Shown here: piece by piece, positions 53,275 through 62,420 of the stretch
Numbering within the stretch: position 1 is the stretch's first letter
Layout: every line of letters begins with the position of its first letter
DNA from: Oceanibaculum nanhaiense
Lineage (GTDB): Bacteria > Pseudomonadota > Alphaproteobacteria > Oceanibaculales > Oceanibaculaceae
DNA length: 64,000 nt
Reading direction: 5' to 3'
Assembly: GCF_002148795.1 (NCBI RefSeq)
Contig: NZ_MPOB01000004.1
Span: forward strand, 310,001 to 374,000
Made by a program: the position numbers and the translations under genes
The notes under the pieces: model-generated
Seen by the model: the letters and a program-made list of their open reading frames with translations, nothing else
The model's database searches: none
Told to the model about the DNA's origin: nothing

Positions 53275-53420
53275 TGCAGTTGATGGTGATCTGCCTCGTA
53301 TGAGGGCAGGCCCATGCCTGACACGGGCAAGAAACAGGCAGAAGCTGTTGCAATTGCTAAAAGGAGTACGGCTTATCTAATAAAAACAGTTACTTATAAA
53401 AAAATCGCGACATCGCTGAG

Positions 53421-53436
53421 TTGGCACGGTTTTCGC
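53421..53436 (+). promoter_or_regulatory. sigma-54 (RpoN) type promoter before the peptide importer
   Basis: TTGGCACG-GTTT-TCGC has the -24 GG (53423-53424) and -12 GC (53435-53436) exactly ten bases apart and agrees with the TGGCACG-N4-TTGC consensus except for one base. It lies 76 bp before the binding-protein ATG. An enhancer-binding activator is expected but none is in the window. Confidence 0.75.
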
Positions 53437-53511
53437 CTTAGTGGCGGGGAAGCGTCGATCCGGCAAAGCCGCGATAGCTAAAAAAAGTTGAACAGGAAAG
53501 GACACGAGACA

Positions 53512-55116
53512 ATGAAACTCCATCACATGCTGAAGGGGGCTTGCGCCGCCATCGCGCTGAGCGCGCCGATGCTGCTGGCGAACGCCGCCCCGGTCTCGGC
53601 CGAGTCGGTCCTGCGCGTGGTCAAGCATTCCAGCCTGCGCGTGCTCGACCCGATCATGACCACGGCCTACATGTCGCGTAATCATGGCTACATGATCTAC
53701 GACACGCTTTTCGCGCTGAACGAGAAGCAGGAAATCACCCCGCAGATGGCCGAGGGCTACAAGGTCAGCGCCGATGGGCTGACCTACACCATCACCCTGC
53801 GCGACGGGCTGAAGTTCCATGACGGCGCGCCGGTCAAGGCCGAGGATGCCGTGGCCTCGCTGCAGCGCTGGGGCAAGCGCGACGGCATGGGCCAGAAGCT
53901 GATGGACTTCGTGAAGGAAATGAAGGCCACCAGCGACAAGAGCTTCGACATCGTCTTGAAGGAGCCCTACGGCCTGGTGATGGCCTCGCTGTCCAAGCCC
54001 AGCTCCAACGTGCCCTTCATCGTGCCGAAGAAGCTGGCCGAGACGCCGCCCTCCGAGCCGATGCCGGAGCAGATCGGGTCCGGCCCCTTCACCTGGGTGA
54101 AGGCGGAATTCCAGCCGGGCGTGAAGGCGGTCTATTCCAAGTTCGGCGATTACAAGCCGCGTTCCGAGCCGGCCAGCTGGGCCGCTGGCGGCAAGATCGT
54201 CAAGGTCGATCGCGTCGAGTGGGTGACCATGCCGGATCACATGACGGCGGCGAACGCGCTCATCAGCGGCGAGATCGACTATATCGAGAACCCGCCGACC
54301 GACCTGCTGCCGCTGCTAGAGGCCGATGACGGCATCGAGATGCGCAGCATCAACGAGCTGGGCAGCATGGTCATGCTGCGCCCGAACCATCTGCATCCGC
54401 CCTTCAACAACCCGAAGATCCTTCAGGCCATGGCCTACGCCATCAATCAGAAGGATGTGATGGTCGGCATGATGGGCGACAACGAGAAATACTACAATCT
54501 CTGCAAGTCGCAGTTCGTCTGCGGCACGCCCTATGGCACCGAGGCCGGCTCCGAAGGCATGATGGTCGGCAACATCGACAAGGCGAAGGCGCTGCTGAAG
54601 GAAGCGGGCTATGACGGCACGCCGGTGCTCATCATGCACCCGACCGATGTCGCCACCCTGTCCAGCCATCCGCCGATCGTCGCCCAGGCGATGCGTCAGG
54701 CCGGCTTCAAGGTCGATCTGGCGGCGATGGACTGGCAGACCCTGGTCGGCCGCCGCGCAAAGCAGGACCCGGTCGCGCAGGGCGGCTGGAACGTGTTCAT
54801 CACCACCTGGGTCGGTCCGGACCTGATGAATCCGGTCGCCAATCTCGGCGTGAACGGCCGCGGCAAGAAGGGCGGCTGGTTCGGCTGGTACGAGGATGCC
54901 GAGATGGAGAAGATGAAGGATGCGTTCGCCCGCGAGACCGATCCGGCAAAGCAGAAGGCGCTTGCCGAGGAGATGAACAAGCGCGCCTGGCAGACCATCC
55001 CGAACCTGCCGCTGGGCCAGTTCTTCACCGTCAGCGCCTGGCGCAAGGGCGTGGTGAAGGGCGTGCTTGACGGCCCGGCACCGTTCTTCTGGAACATCGA
55101 AAAGACCAAGGGCTAA
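53512..55116 (+). CDS. dipeptide/oligopeptide ABC transporter binding protein (DppA type)
   Basis: A 534-aa cluster C binding protein with a Sec signal (MKLHHMLKGACAAIALSAPM, cut near VSAES). LRVVKHSSLRVLDPIMTTAY, YDTLFALNEKQEITPQMAEG and LTYTITLRDGLKFHDGAPVK are SBP_bac_5 blocks (YTITLRDGLKFHDG core). It would capture peptides or related ligands for the two permeases downstream. The ATG at 53512 follows GGAAAGGA. Promoter of sigma-54 type at 53421. No ATPase gene follows the permeases. Confidence 0.9.
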   Translation: MKLHHMLKGACAAIALSAPMLLANAAPVSAESVLRVVKHSSLRVLDPIMTTAYMSRNHGYMIYDTLFALNEKQEITPQMAEGYKVSADGLTYTITLRDGLKFHDGAPVKAEDAVASLQRWGKRDGMGQKLMDFVKEMKATSDKSFDIVLKEPYGLVMASLSKPSSNVPFIVPKKLAETPPSEPMPEQIGSGPFTWVKAEFQPGVKAVYSKFGDYKPRSEPASWAAGGKIVKVDRVEWVTMPDHMTAANALISGEIDYIENPPTDLLPLLEADDGIEMRSINELGSMVMLRPNHLHPPFNNPKILQAMAYAINQKDVMVGMMGDNEKYYNLCKSQFVCGTPYGTEAGSEGMMVGNIDKAKALLKEAGYDGTPVLIMHPTDVATLSSHPPIVAQAMRQAGFKVDLAAMDWQTLVGRRAKQDPVAQGGWNVFITTWVGPDLMNPVANLGVNGRGKKGGWFGWYEDAEMEKMKDAFARETDPAKQKALAEEMNKRAWQTIPNLPLGQFFTVSAWRKGVVKGVLDGPAPFFWNIEKTKG

Positions 55117-55166
55117 AACGGCCTAGGGCTTTATTTTGAAAAATCAGAAGAAAAGAAAAACCGACG

Positions 55167-56108
55167 ATGTTTGCTTTCATTAGTCGGCGCATCCTGGCCA
55201 CCATCCCCGTCATGGGGGTGGTGGCGCTCGTCGTCTTCCTGCTGCTCAGGCTGACGCCGGGCGATCCGGCGGCGATCATTGCCGGTGACGCCGCGACCCC
55301 CGCCGAGCTGGAAGCGATCAGGGAGCGCCTGGGGCTGAACCAGCCGATCTACCTCCAGTTCTTCGACTGGCTGATCCGGTTGCTGCAGGGTGACCTCGGC
55401 ACCTCGATCCTCTCCAATACCTCGGTTGGAACGATGGTGCTGCAACGGATGGAGCCGACGTTGGCACTGGCCACGACAACGATCATCTTCGCGGTTCTGG
55501 TCGCGGTGCCGATGGGCGTGATCGCGGCCTGGAAGCACGGTACTTGGATCGACCGGGCGATCATGATCTTCTCCGTGATCGGCTTCTCGGTTCCGGTTTT
55601 CGTGATGGGCTATATCTGGATCTACGGCATCTCGATCAATCTGCGCTGGCTGCCGGTGCAGGGCTATCGATCGATTTCCGGCGGCTTCTGGCCGTTCTTC
55701 GAGCGGCTGATCCTGCCGACTCTGACACTCAGCGTCATCTATATCGCGCTGATCGCCCGCATCACCCGGGCCAGCGTGCTGGAAATTCTCGACGAAGACT
55801 ATATCCGGACCGCACGGGCCAAGGGGCTGACCGAGAAGCGGGTGCTGCTGGTGCATGCGCTGCGCAACGCGGCGGTGCCCATCGTCACCATCATCGGCAT
55901 CGGCATCGCGCTGCTGATCAGCGGCGTGGTGGTGACCGAGAGCGTGTTCAACCTGCCGGGGCTGGGCCGGTTGACCGTCGATGCCGTGCTGGCACGGGAT
56001 TATCCGGTGATTCAGGGCATCATCCTGATCTTCGCCTTCGTCTATGTGATCGTGAATCTGGTTATCGATCTTAGTTACACGCTGTTTGACCCGAGGATAC
56101 GATACTGA
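55167..56108 (+). CDS. dipeptide ABC transporter permease (DppB type)
   Basis: A 313-aa permease with six membrane segments. MFAFISRRILATIPVMGVVA at the start and GDPAAIIAG are the DppB/OppB N terminus; the coupling EAA loop is RTARAKGLTEKRVLLVHALRNA. VVTESVFNLPGLGRLTVDAVLARDYPVIQG is the usual C-terminal block (VFNLPGLGRL core). It pairs with the next permease, whose ATG overlaps its stop. Confidence 0.92.
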   Translation: MFAFISRRILATIPVMGVVALVVFLLLRLTPGDPAAIIAGDAATPAELEAIRERLGLNQPIYLQFFDWLIRLLQGDLGTSILSNTSVGTMVLQRMEPTLALATTTIIFAVLVAVPMGVIAAWKHGTWIDRAIMIFSVIGFSVPVFVMGYIWIYGISINLRWLPVQGYRSISGGFWPFFERLILPTLTLSVIYIALIARITRASVLEILDEDYIRTARAKGLTEKRVLLVHALRNAAVPIVTIIGIGIALLISGVVVTESVFNLPGLGRLTVDAVLARDYPVIQGIILIFAFVYVIVNLVIDLSYTLFDPRIRY

Positions 56109-56992
56109 TGGCCGTGCAAACCGAAAACGTGCCAATCGCTGCGGTGCCGGCCAAGCCCGCCCAGGCGATTTTCCGGCAGGCGCTGCGCAATCCGGGTGTG
56201 ATCCTGGGGGGCGTCATCCTGTCGATCATGATCTTCGTGGCCATCTTCGCGCCGTTTCTGGGCACGGTCGATCCGGTGTATCTCGACCCGCTGACGCGCC
56301 TGAAGAAGCCTTTCACCGACTGGTTCCTGGGCACCGATGCTTTCGGGCGCGATATCTATTCCCGCATCATCTATGGCGCGCGTATCTCGCTGATCATCGG
56401 TATCGGCGCCGCCGTGCTCAGTATCGCGATCGGTCTGTTCGTCGGCCTGATCTCCGGCTATTTCCGGATCATCGATGCCATCGTCATGCGGATCATGGAT
56501 GGCCTGATGGCGATCCCCGGCATCCTGCTGGCGATTGCCCTGGTGTCGCTGTCCGGCGCCTCGTTGCTGACCGTCATGGTGGCGATCACCATTCCGGAAA
56601 TTCCGCGCGTCGTGCGTCTGGTACGCTCGGTCGTGCTGTCGATCCGCGAGGAGCCCTATGTCGAGGCGGCAATCTCGATTGGTACGCCGCTGCCGCTGAT
56701 CCTGATCCGCCACGTCATGCCGAACACCTTCGCCCCGTTGATCGTGCAGGGGACCTACATCTGCGCCTCGGCGATGCTGACGGAGGCGATTCTCAGCTTC
56801 CTCGGCGCCGGCATTCCGCCGGAAATCCCAACCTGGGGCAACATCATGGCCGAGGGGCGGGTCTATTTCCAACTGGCCCCCTGGATCATCCTGTTCCCGG
56901 GCATTTTCCTGTCGCTGACCGTCCTCGCGGTGAACATCCTGGGCGACGGGCTGCGCGACACGCTGGACCCGAGACTGGCGAAAAGGGTCTGA
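56108..56992 (+). CDS. dipeptide ABC transporter permease (DppC type)
   Basis: A 294-aa permease with six membrane segments and a cytoplasmic N terminus. WFLGTDAFGRDIYSRIIYGA is the DppC/OppC signature (GTDAFGRDIYSR), the EAA-like coupling loop is YVEAAISIGTPLPLILIRHV, and LTEAILSFLGAGIPPEIPTWG completes the family pattern. It closes this unit: a strong terminator follows at 57025 without an ATPase gene. Confidence 0.92.
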   Translation: MAVQTENVPIAAVPAKPAQAIFRQALRNPGVILGGVILSIMIFVAIFAPFLGTVDPVYLDPLTRLKKPFTDWFLGTDAFGRDIYSRIIYGARISLIIGIGAAVLSIAIGLFVGLISGYFRIIDAIVMRIMDGLMAIPGILLAIALVSLSGASLLTVMVAITIPEIPRVVRLVRSVVLSIREEPYVEAAISIGTPLPLILIRHVMPNTFAPLIVQGTYICASAMLTEAILSFLGAGIPPEIPTWGNIMAEGRVYFQLAPWIILFPGIFLSLTVLAVNILGDGLRDTLDPRLAKRV

Positions 56993-57024
56993 TCTCAATT
57001 TTCCACAATACGGAATTGTTTCTG

Positions 57025-57051
57025 CGCGGGGCTTCGGCCCCGCGTTTTTTT
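57025..57051 (+). terminator. Rho-independent terminator after the Dpp-type permeases
   Basis: CGCGGGGC (57025-57032), loop TTCG, GCCCCGCG (57037-57044), then seven Ts. A textbook terminator 33 bp past the DppC stop. Confidence 0.95.
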
Positions 57052-57229
57052 GTTGATGGCGCCGCTCAAGTTAGGCAAGTCTTACTGAAGTGGTATGTCA
57101 CTTGGTCACAGGCCTTGCCGTTAAGGTGGAGAAGCCGAACAAGAAAAAATATAACAAAATCAATGTCATCCAAAAAGGGTGGGCCGGCTGGTTTGCATGC
57201 CAACCGTATAAAACAGGGAGGAATGAGAC

Positions 57230-58378
57230 ATGGAAAGCGTAAAGAAGGCGACCTCGCGTCGCAATTTTCTGAAGAACACGACGGTTGCCACCGCCGCCAC
57301 GGCGGGTGCCGTTGCCGGTGTCGGCAGTCTGGCTGCGCCGGCGGTGCTGGCACAGGCACCGATCGTCCTGAAGATGCAGTCTTCCTGGCCGTCCTCGGAT
57401 ATTTTCCAGGATATGGCCAAGCAGTATGTGGAGCGCGTCGAGGCGATGTCCGGCGGGCGGCTGAAGATCGATCTGCTGCCGGCAGGGGCGGTCGTCGGAG
57501 CCTTCCAGGTGCAGGATGCCTGCCATGATGGTGTGCTGGACGCGGCCCATTCGGTGCCGGTTTACTGGTACGGCAAGAACAAGGCGGCCTCGCTGTTCGG
57601 CACCGGCCCGGTGTTCGGCGCCAATGCGGCGCAGATGATCGCCTGGATGTATCATGGCGGCGGCAACGAATTTTATCGTGAGCTGACGCAGGATATTCTC
57701 GGCCTCGACATCGTTGGCTTCATGGGCTTCCCGATGCCGGCGCAGCCTTTCGGCTGGTTCAAGAAGCCGATAGACGATGTGAGCCAGGTCAAGGGCCTGA
57801 AATACCGTACCGTCGGTCTTGCCGCCGACCTGTTCCAGGCGATGGGCGCCAGCGTGGCGCAGCTGCCCGGCGGCGAAATCGTGCCGGCGATGGAACGCGG
57901 CGTGATCGATGCCTTCGAGTTCAACAACCCGACCTCGGACATGCGCTTCGGCTCGCAGGATGTGGCGAAGAACTACATGCTGTCCTCCTATCATCAGGCG
58001 AGCGAGAGCTTCGAGTTCATCTTCTCCAAGCGCAAGTTCGAGAGCCTGCCGCCGGACCTGCAGGCGGTCCTGCGCTATGCCGTCGAGGCGGCCAGCACCT
58101 CCAACTATGCGCTGGCGATGCACCAGTATTCTCAGGATCTGGAGAAGTTGCAGAAAGACCATGGGGTGACTGTGAAGCGCACCCCGGAATCGGTCCTGAA
58201 GGCGCAGCTGGCGGCCTGGGACAAGATCCTGCCGCCGCTGATGAACGACCCCTATTTCAAGAAGGTCGTGGACAGCCAGAAGGCCTGGTGCGAGCGCGTC
58301 GTGTTCTACGATTTGATGAACGCGCCGGACTACAAGCTGGCCTACCAGCATTACTATCCCGGCAAGATCACCTTCTGA
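57230..58378 (+). CDS. dctP: TRAP transporter binding protein (DctP), Tat-exported
   Basis: A 382-aa TRAP binding protein. SRRNFLK at 9-15 followed by a hydrophobic Ala/Val segment and AAPAVLAQA is a twin-arginine signal, so the protein should fold before export. KMQSSWPSSDIFQDMAKQYV and the later GLKYRTVGLAADLFQAMGAS and EIVPAMERGVIDAFEFNNPT (core PAMERGVIDAFEF) match the TakP/alpha-keto-acid or lactate type. A hairpin terminator lies right after it, before the permease genes. Confidence 0.9.
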   Translation: MESVKKATSRRNFLKNTTVATAATAGAVAGVGSLAAPAVLAQAPIVLKMQSSWPSSDIFQDMAKQYVERVEAMSGGRLKIDLLPAGAVVGAFQVQDACHDGVLDAAHSVPVYWYGKNKAASLFGTGPVFGANAAQMIAWMYHGGGNEFYRELTQDILGLDIVGFMGFPMPAQPFGWFKKPIDDVSQVKGLKYRTVGLAADLFQAMGASVAQLPGGEIVPAMERGVIDAFEFNNPTSDMRFGSQDVAKNYMLSSYHQASESFEFIFSKRKFESLPPDLQAVLRYAVEAASTSNYALAMHQYSQDLEKLQKDHGVTVKRTPESVLKAQLAAWDKILPPLMNDPYFKKVVDSQKAWCERVVFYDLMNAPDYKLAYQHYYPGKITF

Positions 58379-58410
58379 TTCTTGGCCGCGAGAGCGCGGA
58401 TAGGGAAAGT

Positions 58411-58432
58411 CCGGCCTTCGGGCCGGGCTTTT
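58411..58432 (+). terminator. attenuating terminator between dctP and dctQM
   Basis: CCGGCC (58411-58416), loop TTC, then GGGCCGG and GCTTTTC. It stands 33 bp after the dctP stop and 57 bp before dctQ, and would let the binding protein be made in excess of the permease. Confidence 0.75.
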
Positions 58433-58488
58433 CTGCCGCCGGGCGGGACGGCGCCCCTTGTCCCGAAGGATATATTGCGAGCGGTTAG

Positions 58489-59109
58489 ATGGAGCAGTTC
58501 ATTCGGTTCGCCGACAAGCTTTCGGCCTGGTTCGGCAAGGCGTTTGCCTGGTGCGTCCTGGTCATGACGCTGGGCGTGGGATACGAGGTATTCGTCCGCT
58601 ATGTCCTGAACGCCCCCACGGTGTGGGCGTTCGATCTGACCTACATGATGTACGGCACCATGTTCATGATGGCGGGCGCTTACACATTGTCGCGTGATGG
58701 CCATGTGCGGGGCGACTTCGTCTATCGGCTCTGGAAGCCGGCGACCCAGGCGAAAATCGAGCTGGTCCTCTATTTCTTCTTCTTCTTTCCCGGTGTCCTG
58801 GCGCTGATTTTCGCCGGCTGGAGGTACGCCAGCCGGTCCTGGCGCTATCTTGAGGTCAGCGTCATGAGCCCGGCCAATATCCCGATCTATCAGTTCAAGA
58901 GCGTCATCATCGCCGCCGGGGTGCTGCTGACGATCCAGGGGATCGCGGAAGTGTTCCGCTGCATTCTGACGATCCGGCGCGGCGCCTGGCCGGAGCGCGA
59001 ATCCGATGTCGAGGAGCTGGAGGCGGTCTTGCAGAAAGAAGGGATCGCCGCCCTCCACCATGGCAGCGAAGCCGTCGATGTGGTCACGCCGAAAGTGGAG
59101 CGGTCATGA
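58489..59109 (+). CDS. dctQ: TRAP transporter small permease (DctQ)
   Basis: A 206-aa protein with four membrane segments: FADKLSAWFGKAFAWCVLVM, YEVFVRYVLNAPTVWAFDLT, MMAGAYTLSRDGHVRGDFVY and the fourth near residue 140 (IIAAGVLLTIQGIAEVF). VFVRYVLNAPTVWAFDL and GAYTLSRDGHVRGDF are classic DctQ motifs. The C-terminal 50 residues are hydrophilic and longer than usual. Its last four bases overlap dctM. Confidence 0.9.
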   Translation: MEQFIRFADKLSAWFGKAFAWCVLVMTLGVGYEVFVRYVLNAPTVWAFDLTYMMYGTMFMMAGAYTLSRDGHVRGDFVYRLWKPATQAKIELVLYFFFFFPGVLALIFAGWRYASRSWRYLEVSVMSPANIPIYQFKSVIIAAGVLLTIQGIAEVFRCILTIRRGAWPERESDVEELEAVLQKEGIAALHHGSEAVDVVTPKVERS

Positions 59110-60455
59110 GCGATCCCGTCATTGCGATCATGATGCTGGGGATTTTCATCATCATCATCATGCTGGGTTTCCCCATTGCCTTCACGCTGATGGCGATGGG
59201 AATCGGGTTTGGCTACTACGCCTATTTCGACCCGGAGCGGATGCGGACGCTGTTCGACAACCGCATCTTCGATCTGTTCGTGAATCAGACCTATTCGGTG
59301 ATGTCGAACGATGTGCTGACGGCGATCCCGTTATTCCTGTTCATGGGATATATCGTCGAACGGGCGAACATCGTCGATCGGCTGTTCCAGACGCTGAGTG
59401 TCGCGACCCGCCGGGTGCCGGGCTCGATGGCGGTGGCGGCGCTGATCACCTGCGCGCTGTTCGCCACCGCGACCGGCATCGTCGGGGCCGTGGTCACACT
59501 GATGGGGCTGCTCGCCTTTCCGGCCATGCTGAAGGCGCGCTACGACACCAGCTTTGCCTCGGGTGTGATCTGCGCCGGCGGCACGCTCGGCATCCTGATT
59601 CCGCCGTCGATCATGCTGATCGTCTATGCGGCGACGTCGGGCGTCTCCATTGTCCGGCTCTATGCCGGGGCGCTACTGCCCGGCTTCGCGCTGGCCGGCA
59701 TGTATCTGATCTACATCCTGGTGCGCGCCTGGCTGCAACCCAAGCTGGCGCCGAAGCCGGAGAAACTGGAGGATGTGCCGATCAGCCGGGTGATGTGGAT
59801 GCTGGTGACCTCCTTCTTCCCGCTGGCTTTCCTGATTCTCTCCGTGCTGGGGGCGATCCTGTTCGGTCTCGCCACCCCGTCGGAGGCGGCGGCGATCGGC
59901 GCGCTGGGCGGGCTTTTGCTGGCCGTCGCCTATCGCGCGCTGACCTGGAGGCGGCTGCAGGAATCGGTCTATCTGACGGTCCGCACGACGGCGATGGTGT
60001 GCTGGCTGTTCGTGGGGTCCTGGGTGTTCGCCTCGGTGTTCTCCTATCTCGGCGGCGAGCATGTGGTCAGCGAGTTCGTGAAGGGGCTGGATCTGACGCC
60101 GTTGCAGTTCCTGATCATGGCGCAGCTCATCATCTTCCTGCTGGGCTGGCCGCTGGAATGGTCGGAGATCATCATCATCTTCGTGCCGATCTTCCTGCCG
60201 CTGCTGCCGCTGTTCGATATTGATCCGCTGTTCTTCGGCATCCTGATCGCGATGAACCTGCAGACCTCCTTCCTGACGCCGCCGATGGCGATGTCAGCCT
60301 ATTATCTGAAGGGGATTGCTCCACCCCATGTGCAGCTGGTGCAGATTTTCCGTGGCTCGCTGCCTTATGTGGCGATGGTCTTCATCACCATGGTGCTGCT
60401 CTACACGGTGCCTGAGATCGTGTACTGGCTGCCCCAGCTGATCTATGGCCGTTAA
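59106..60455 (+). CDS. dctM: TRAP transporter large permease (DctM)
   Basis: A 449-aa membrane protein with about twelve segments. PLFLFMGYIVERANIVDRLF, GGTLGILIPPSIMLIVYAAT and NLQTSFLTPPMAMSAYYLKG are hallmark DctM blocks (GGTLGILIPPSIMLIVY, FLTPP). It drives sodium- or proton-coupled uptake with DctQ. It is followed 19 bases later by a small membrane protein gene. Confidence 0.92.
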   Translation: MSDPVIAIMMLGIFIIIIMLGFPIAFTLMAMGIGFGYYAYFDPERMRTLFDNRIFDLFVNQTYSVMSNDVLTAIPLFLFMGYIVERANIVDRLFQTLSVATRRVPGSMAVAALITCALFATATGIVGAVVTLMGLLAFPAMLKARYDTSFASGVICAGGTLGILIPPSIMLIVYAATSGVSIVRLYAGALLPGFALAGMYLIYILVRAWLQPKLAPKPEKLEDVPISRVMWMLVTSFFPLAFLILSVLGAILFGLATPSEAAAIGALGGLLLAVAYRALTWRRLQESVYLTVRTTAMVCWLFVGSWVFASVFSYLGGEHVVSEFVKGLDLTPLQFLIMAQLIIFLLGWPLEWSEIIIIFVPIFLPLLPLFDIDPLFFGILIAMNLQTSFLTPPMAMSAYYLKGIAPPHVQLVQIFRGSLPYVAMVFITMVLLYTVPEIVYWLPQLIYGR

Positions 60456-60474
60456 GGGCCGTCAGGAGGACGCC

Positions 60475-60636
60475 ATGATTCTCGACCGTCTGCTCGGCCT
60501 GATCGCGCTGGCCTTCTTCATCGGCTTCATCGGCATCATCGCGCTGTCGGTGAAGCAGCCGGCGCTGATCGTGGTCGCAGTCATTGGCTGCGCGTTGGTG
60601 GTGTACGATTTCTGGCGGCAGCTTGTGCGGCGGTAA
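60475..60636 (+). CDS. 53-aa membrane protein at the end of the TRAP operon
   Basis: A small protein with two hydrophobic segments (LIALAFFIGFIGIIALSV and LIVVAVIGCALVVYDF) and a basic tail, QLVRR. CAGGAGGA precedes the ATG by five bases, an excellent ribosome site, and it follows dctM by 19 bp. I know no family for it; a helper of the TRAP permease is inferred from position. Confidence 0.68.
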   Translation: MILDRLLGLIALAFFIGFIGIIALSVKQPALIVVAVIGCALVVYDFWRQLVRR

Positions 60637-60666
60637 GGGCGTTAACCCTTAAGCCGCCAAGAGGTC

Positions 60667-61809
60667 TTACTGCCGTGGTGCCTGTTGTTCCGTGCCGGGG
60701 GGCGTAGCAGGGGCCGCGGGGCGGGGACTCGTCCTGTCGATCACCGCGTCGGTCGTCGCGACAAGGCCCTCGGTGGCGAAGTCGGGCAGGCGGAAGTGCC
60801 AGCCGGCGGTGCGGGCATTAATGGCATCTGCCTCCTGCTTCGCATCGCCCGCACTGTCGGCTTCCGCCTTGATTTCAGCCCAGTTCACATCATTCTGCCG
60901 GACCATCGCCAGTTTTACGCGCAACCCGTCGAGCGTTTCGAACTCCGCCTCGACCTTGTCGGCGTCCGGCGGCAGGGTGGCGTCATTTGCCTTGCGGGCC
61001 TCGACGATCTGCAGCTTTTCCAGCGCACCGGCCATCCGGGTCAGCTGCCAGGCCTCCGAGACACGGGCGCCTTCAGGCAGGCCGGTCGGCTTGAAAGGGT
61101 GCTCCATATTCTCCTGGCGCTCGATGCCCAGACTGTTGCCGTTGGCATCGCGCAGACGTGCCGATGTAATACGGTCCGGGCCGATATCCAGGATGATGGA
61201 GGTCGTCCAGGCGGGTAGATCGATGGGGACGGCAATTTCCCTGGCGGACAGCCAGGCGCGTTCCTCACCGCCGGGCTGGACGTAGGTCCGGTTGATTTCA
61301 GCGCCTCCCGGCGTGGCGACAGTGTCGCCGATCAGCAGGTCGGCAAGGGCGTTTCCCCCGCGGTCGCGGACGGTCACAGCCGTTGCCGTGTTCTGATTGC
61401 GCAAATCAGGAACATTGGCGGCGGTGATTTTCTCCGTGCTGGCCGGCGCGCCGTGCAGGGCGGCAAAGCTGTCGATCAGGCCGGCGATCTTGCTCTCATC
61501 GACCGGATAACCGTCCCAGTTGGCAAGCCCCCACTGGCCATCTTCCTGACGCGTCAGTTCCAGCCTGTCGCCGCTGCGCTCGATGACAATGCTGCTTACG
61601 GCCGCGCGGTTGTCAGACAGGCGCGGGAACAGCTGTTCATCCTGTTGCTGAACGGTCTGGACGATGGAGCGATCCATAAACAGATTAGCGCCGAGCGCCA
61701 CCATGCCGATCACGACAAAGACCGCGATCACGATCAGCAGGTTGATGGGGCTCACCCATTTCGTCGGGGTTTTCTTGGTCGCACTGTCCATGTTCTTGCC
61801 GTCACTCAT
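60667..61809 (-). CDS. DUF4340 domain protein
   Basis: A 380-aa protein with one N-terminal membrane anchor (INLLIVIAVFVVIGMVALGA at about 23-42) and a large periplasmic part made of repeated DUF4340 units: IERSGDRLELTRQEDGQWGL, LLIGDTVATPGG, and later FETLDGLRVKLAMVRQNDVN. The C terminus is Pro/Ala-rich. DUF4340 proteins usually stand beside GldG-like ABC components; none is adjacent here. It converges on the TRAP operon. Function unknown. Confidence 0.82.
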   Translation of the reverse strand: MSDGKNMDSATKKTPTKWVSPINLLIVIAVFVVIGMVALGANLFMDRSIVQTVQQQDEQLFPRLSDNRAAVSSIVIERSGDRLELTRQEDGQWGLANWDGYPVDESKIAGLIDSFAALHGAPASTEKITAANVPDLRNQNTATAVTVRDRGGNALADLLIGDTVATPGGAEINRTYVQPGGEERAWLSAREIAVPIDLPAWTTSIILDIGPDRITSARLRDANGNSLGIERQENMEHPFKPTGLPEGARVSEAWQLTRMAGALEKLQIVEARKANDATLPPDADKVEAEFETLDGLRVKLAMVRQNDVNWAEIKAEADSAGDAKQEADAINARTAGWHFRLPDFATEGLVATTDAVIDRTSPRPAAPATPPGTEQQAPRQ

Positions 61810-62021
61810 GTCATTCCTGGGCGGTGGTGGTAAAAATTAAAGAAATTCTGTTTTTACTTTTGTGTAACTCAGTCAGTTAACGGAATATTTTAATCCTTAC
61901 AAAGCAGATATCTAACTCATAATGCCGTCATATTGTGTCCATTTTTTGTTGAGTTGATTGTCGGTAGGCGATTTTTTACCATCGCCTTACCTGTGTTTTT
62001 GCACTGAATTATGGATCGTAT

Positions 62022-62420
62022 ATGAGTCGTAAGCGCATATTTTTCAAACGCCCACCAAGGCGCCGGTTTGGCTGGTTGTTGGGCACTGCGGTTCTGGTCG
62101 CCGGTTTGTCATGGTCGCTGTATGGCGGTTTTCCCGATGCCGGGGTGCCGGATTGCGGCAGTGATGCGGTGCGCCAGCAGATTCGTAAAACCCTGACAAC
62201 GAACTCGCCGGCGCAGGCTTCCGGGATCGAGGTGGTTTCCTACCGTGAGAACCGACGCCGGATGGCCGAAGATGTCGTTGAAGCGCGTGACTGCGCGGCC
62301 CGCACCCTGCATGACGGGACCGTGGGAATTGTCCGCTATACCGTGCTGAGACGATCGGACAGCGACGGGTTTCACGTCGATATAAGGGAGCAGGCGGCCT
62401 TGCAGGATTTACGCCGCTGA
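62022..62420 (+). CDS. small membrane-anchored protein of unknown function
   Basis: A 132-aa protein with a very basic N terminus (KRIFFKRPPRRRFG), one membrane segment (WLLGTAVLVAGLSWSLYGGF) and a periplasmic domain of about 95 residues with two cysteines (PDCGSD, EARDCAARTL). The pattern suggests an inner-membrane anchored periplasmic protein. No family recognised. The region before it (61810-62021) is markedly AT-rich and may hold its promoter. Confidence 0.62.
   Translation: MSRKRIFFKRPPRRRFGWLLGTAVLVAGLSWSLYGGFPDAGVPDCGSDAVRQQIRKTLTTNSPAQASGIEVVSYRENRRRMAEDVVEARDCAARTLHDGTVGIVRYTVLRRSDSDGFHVDIREQAALQDLRR

Noticed and set aside
57104-57118. Sigma-54-like sequence TTGG...TTGC before dctP
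   Set aside because: GG and GC are 11 bases apart, not ten; RpoN promoters tolerate this badly.
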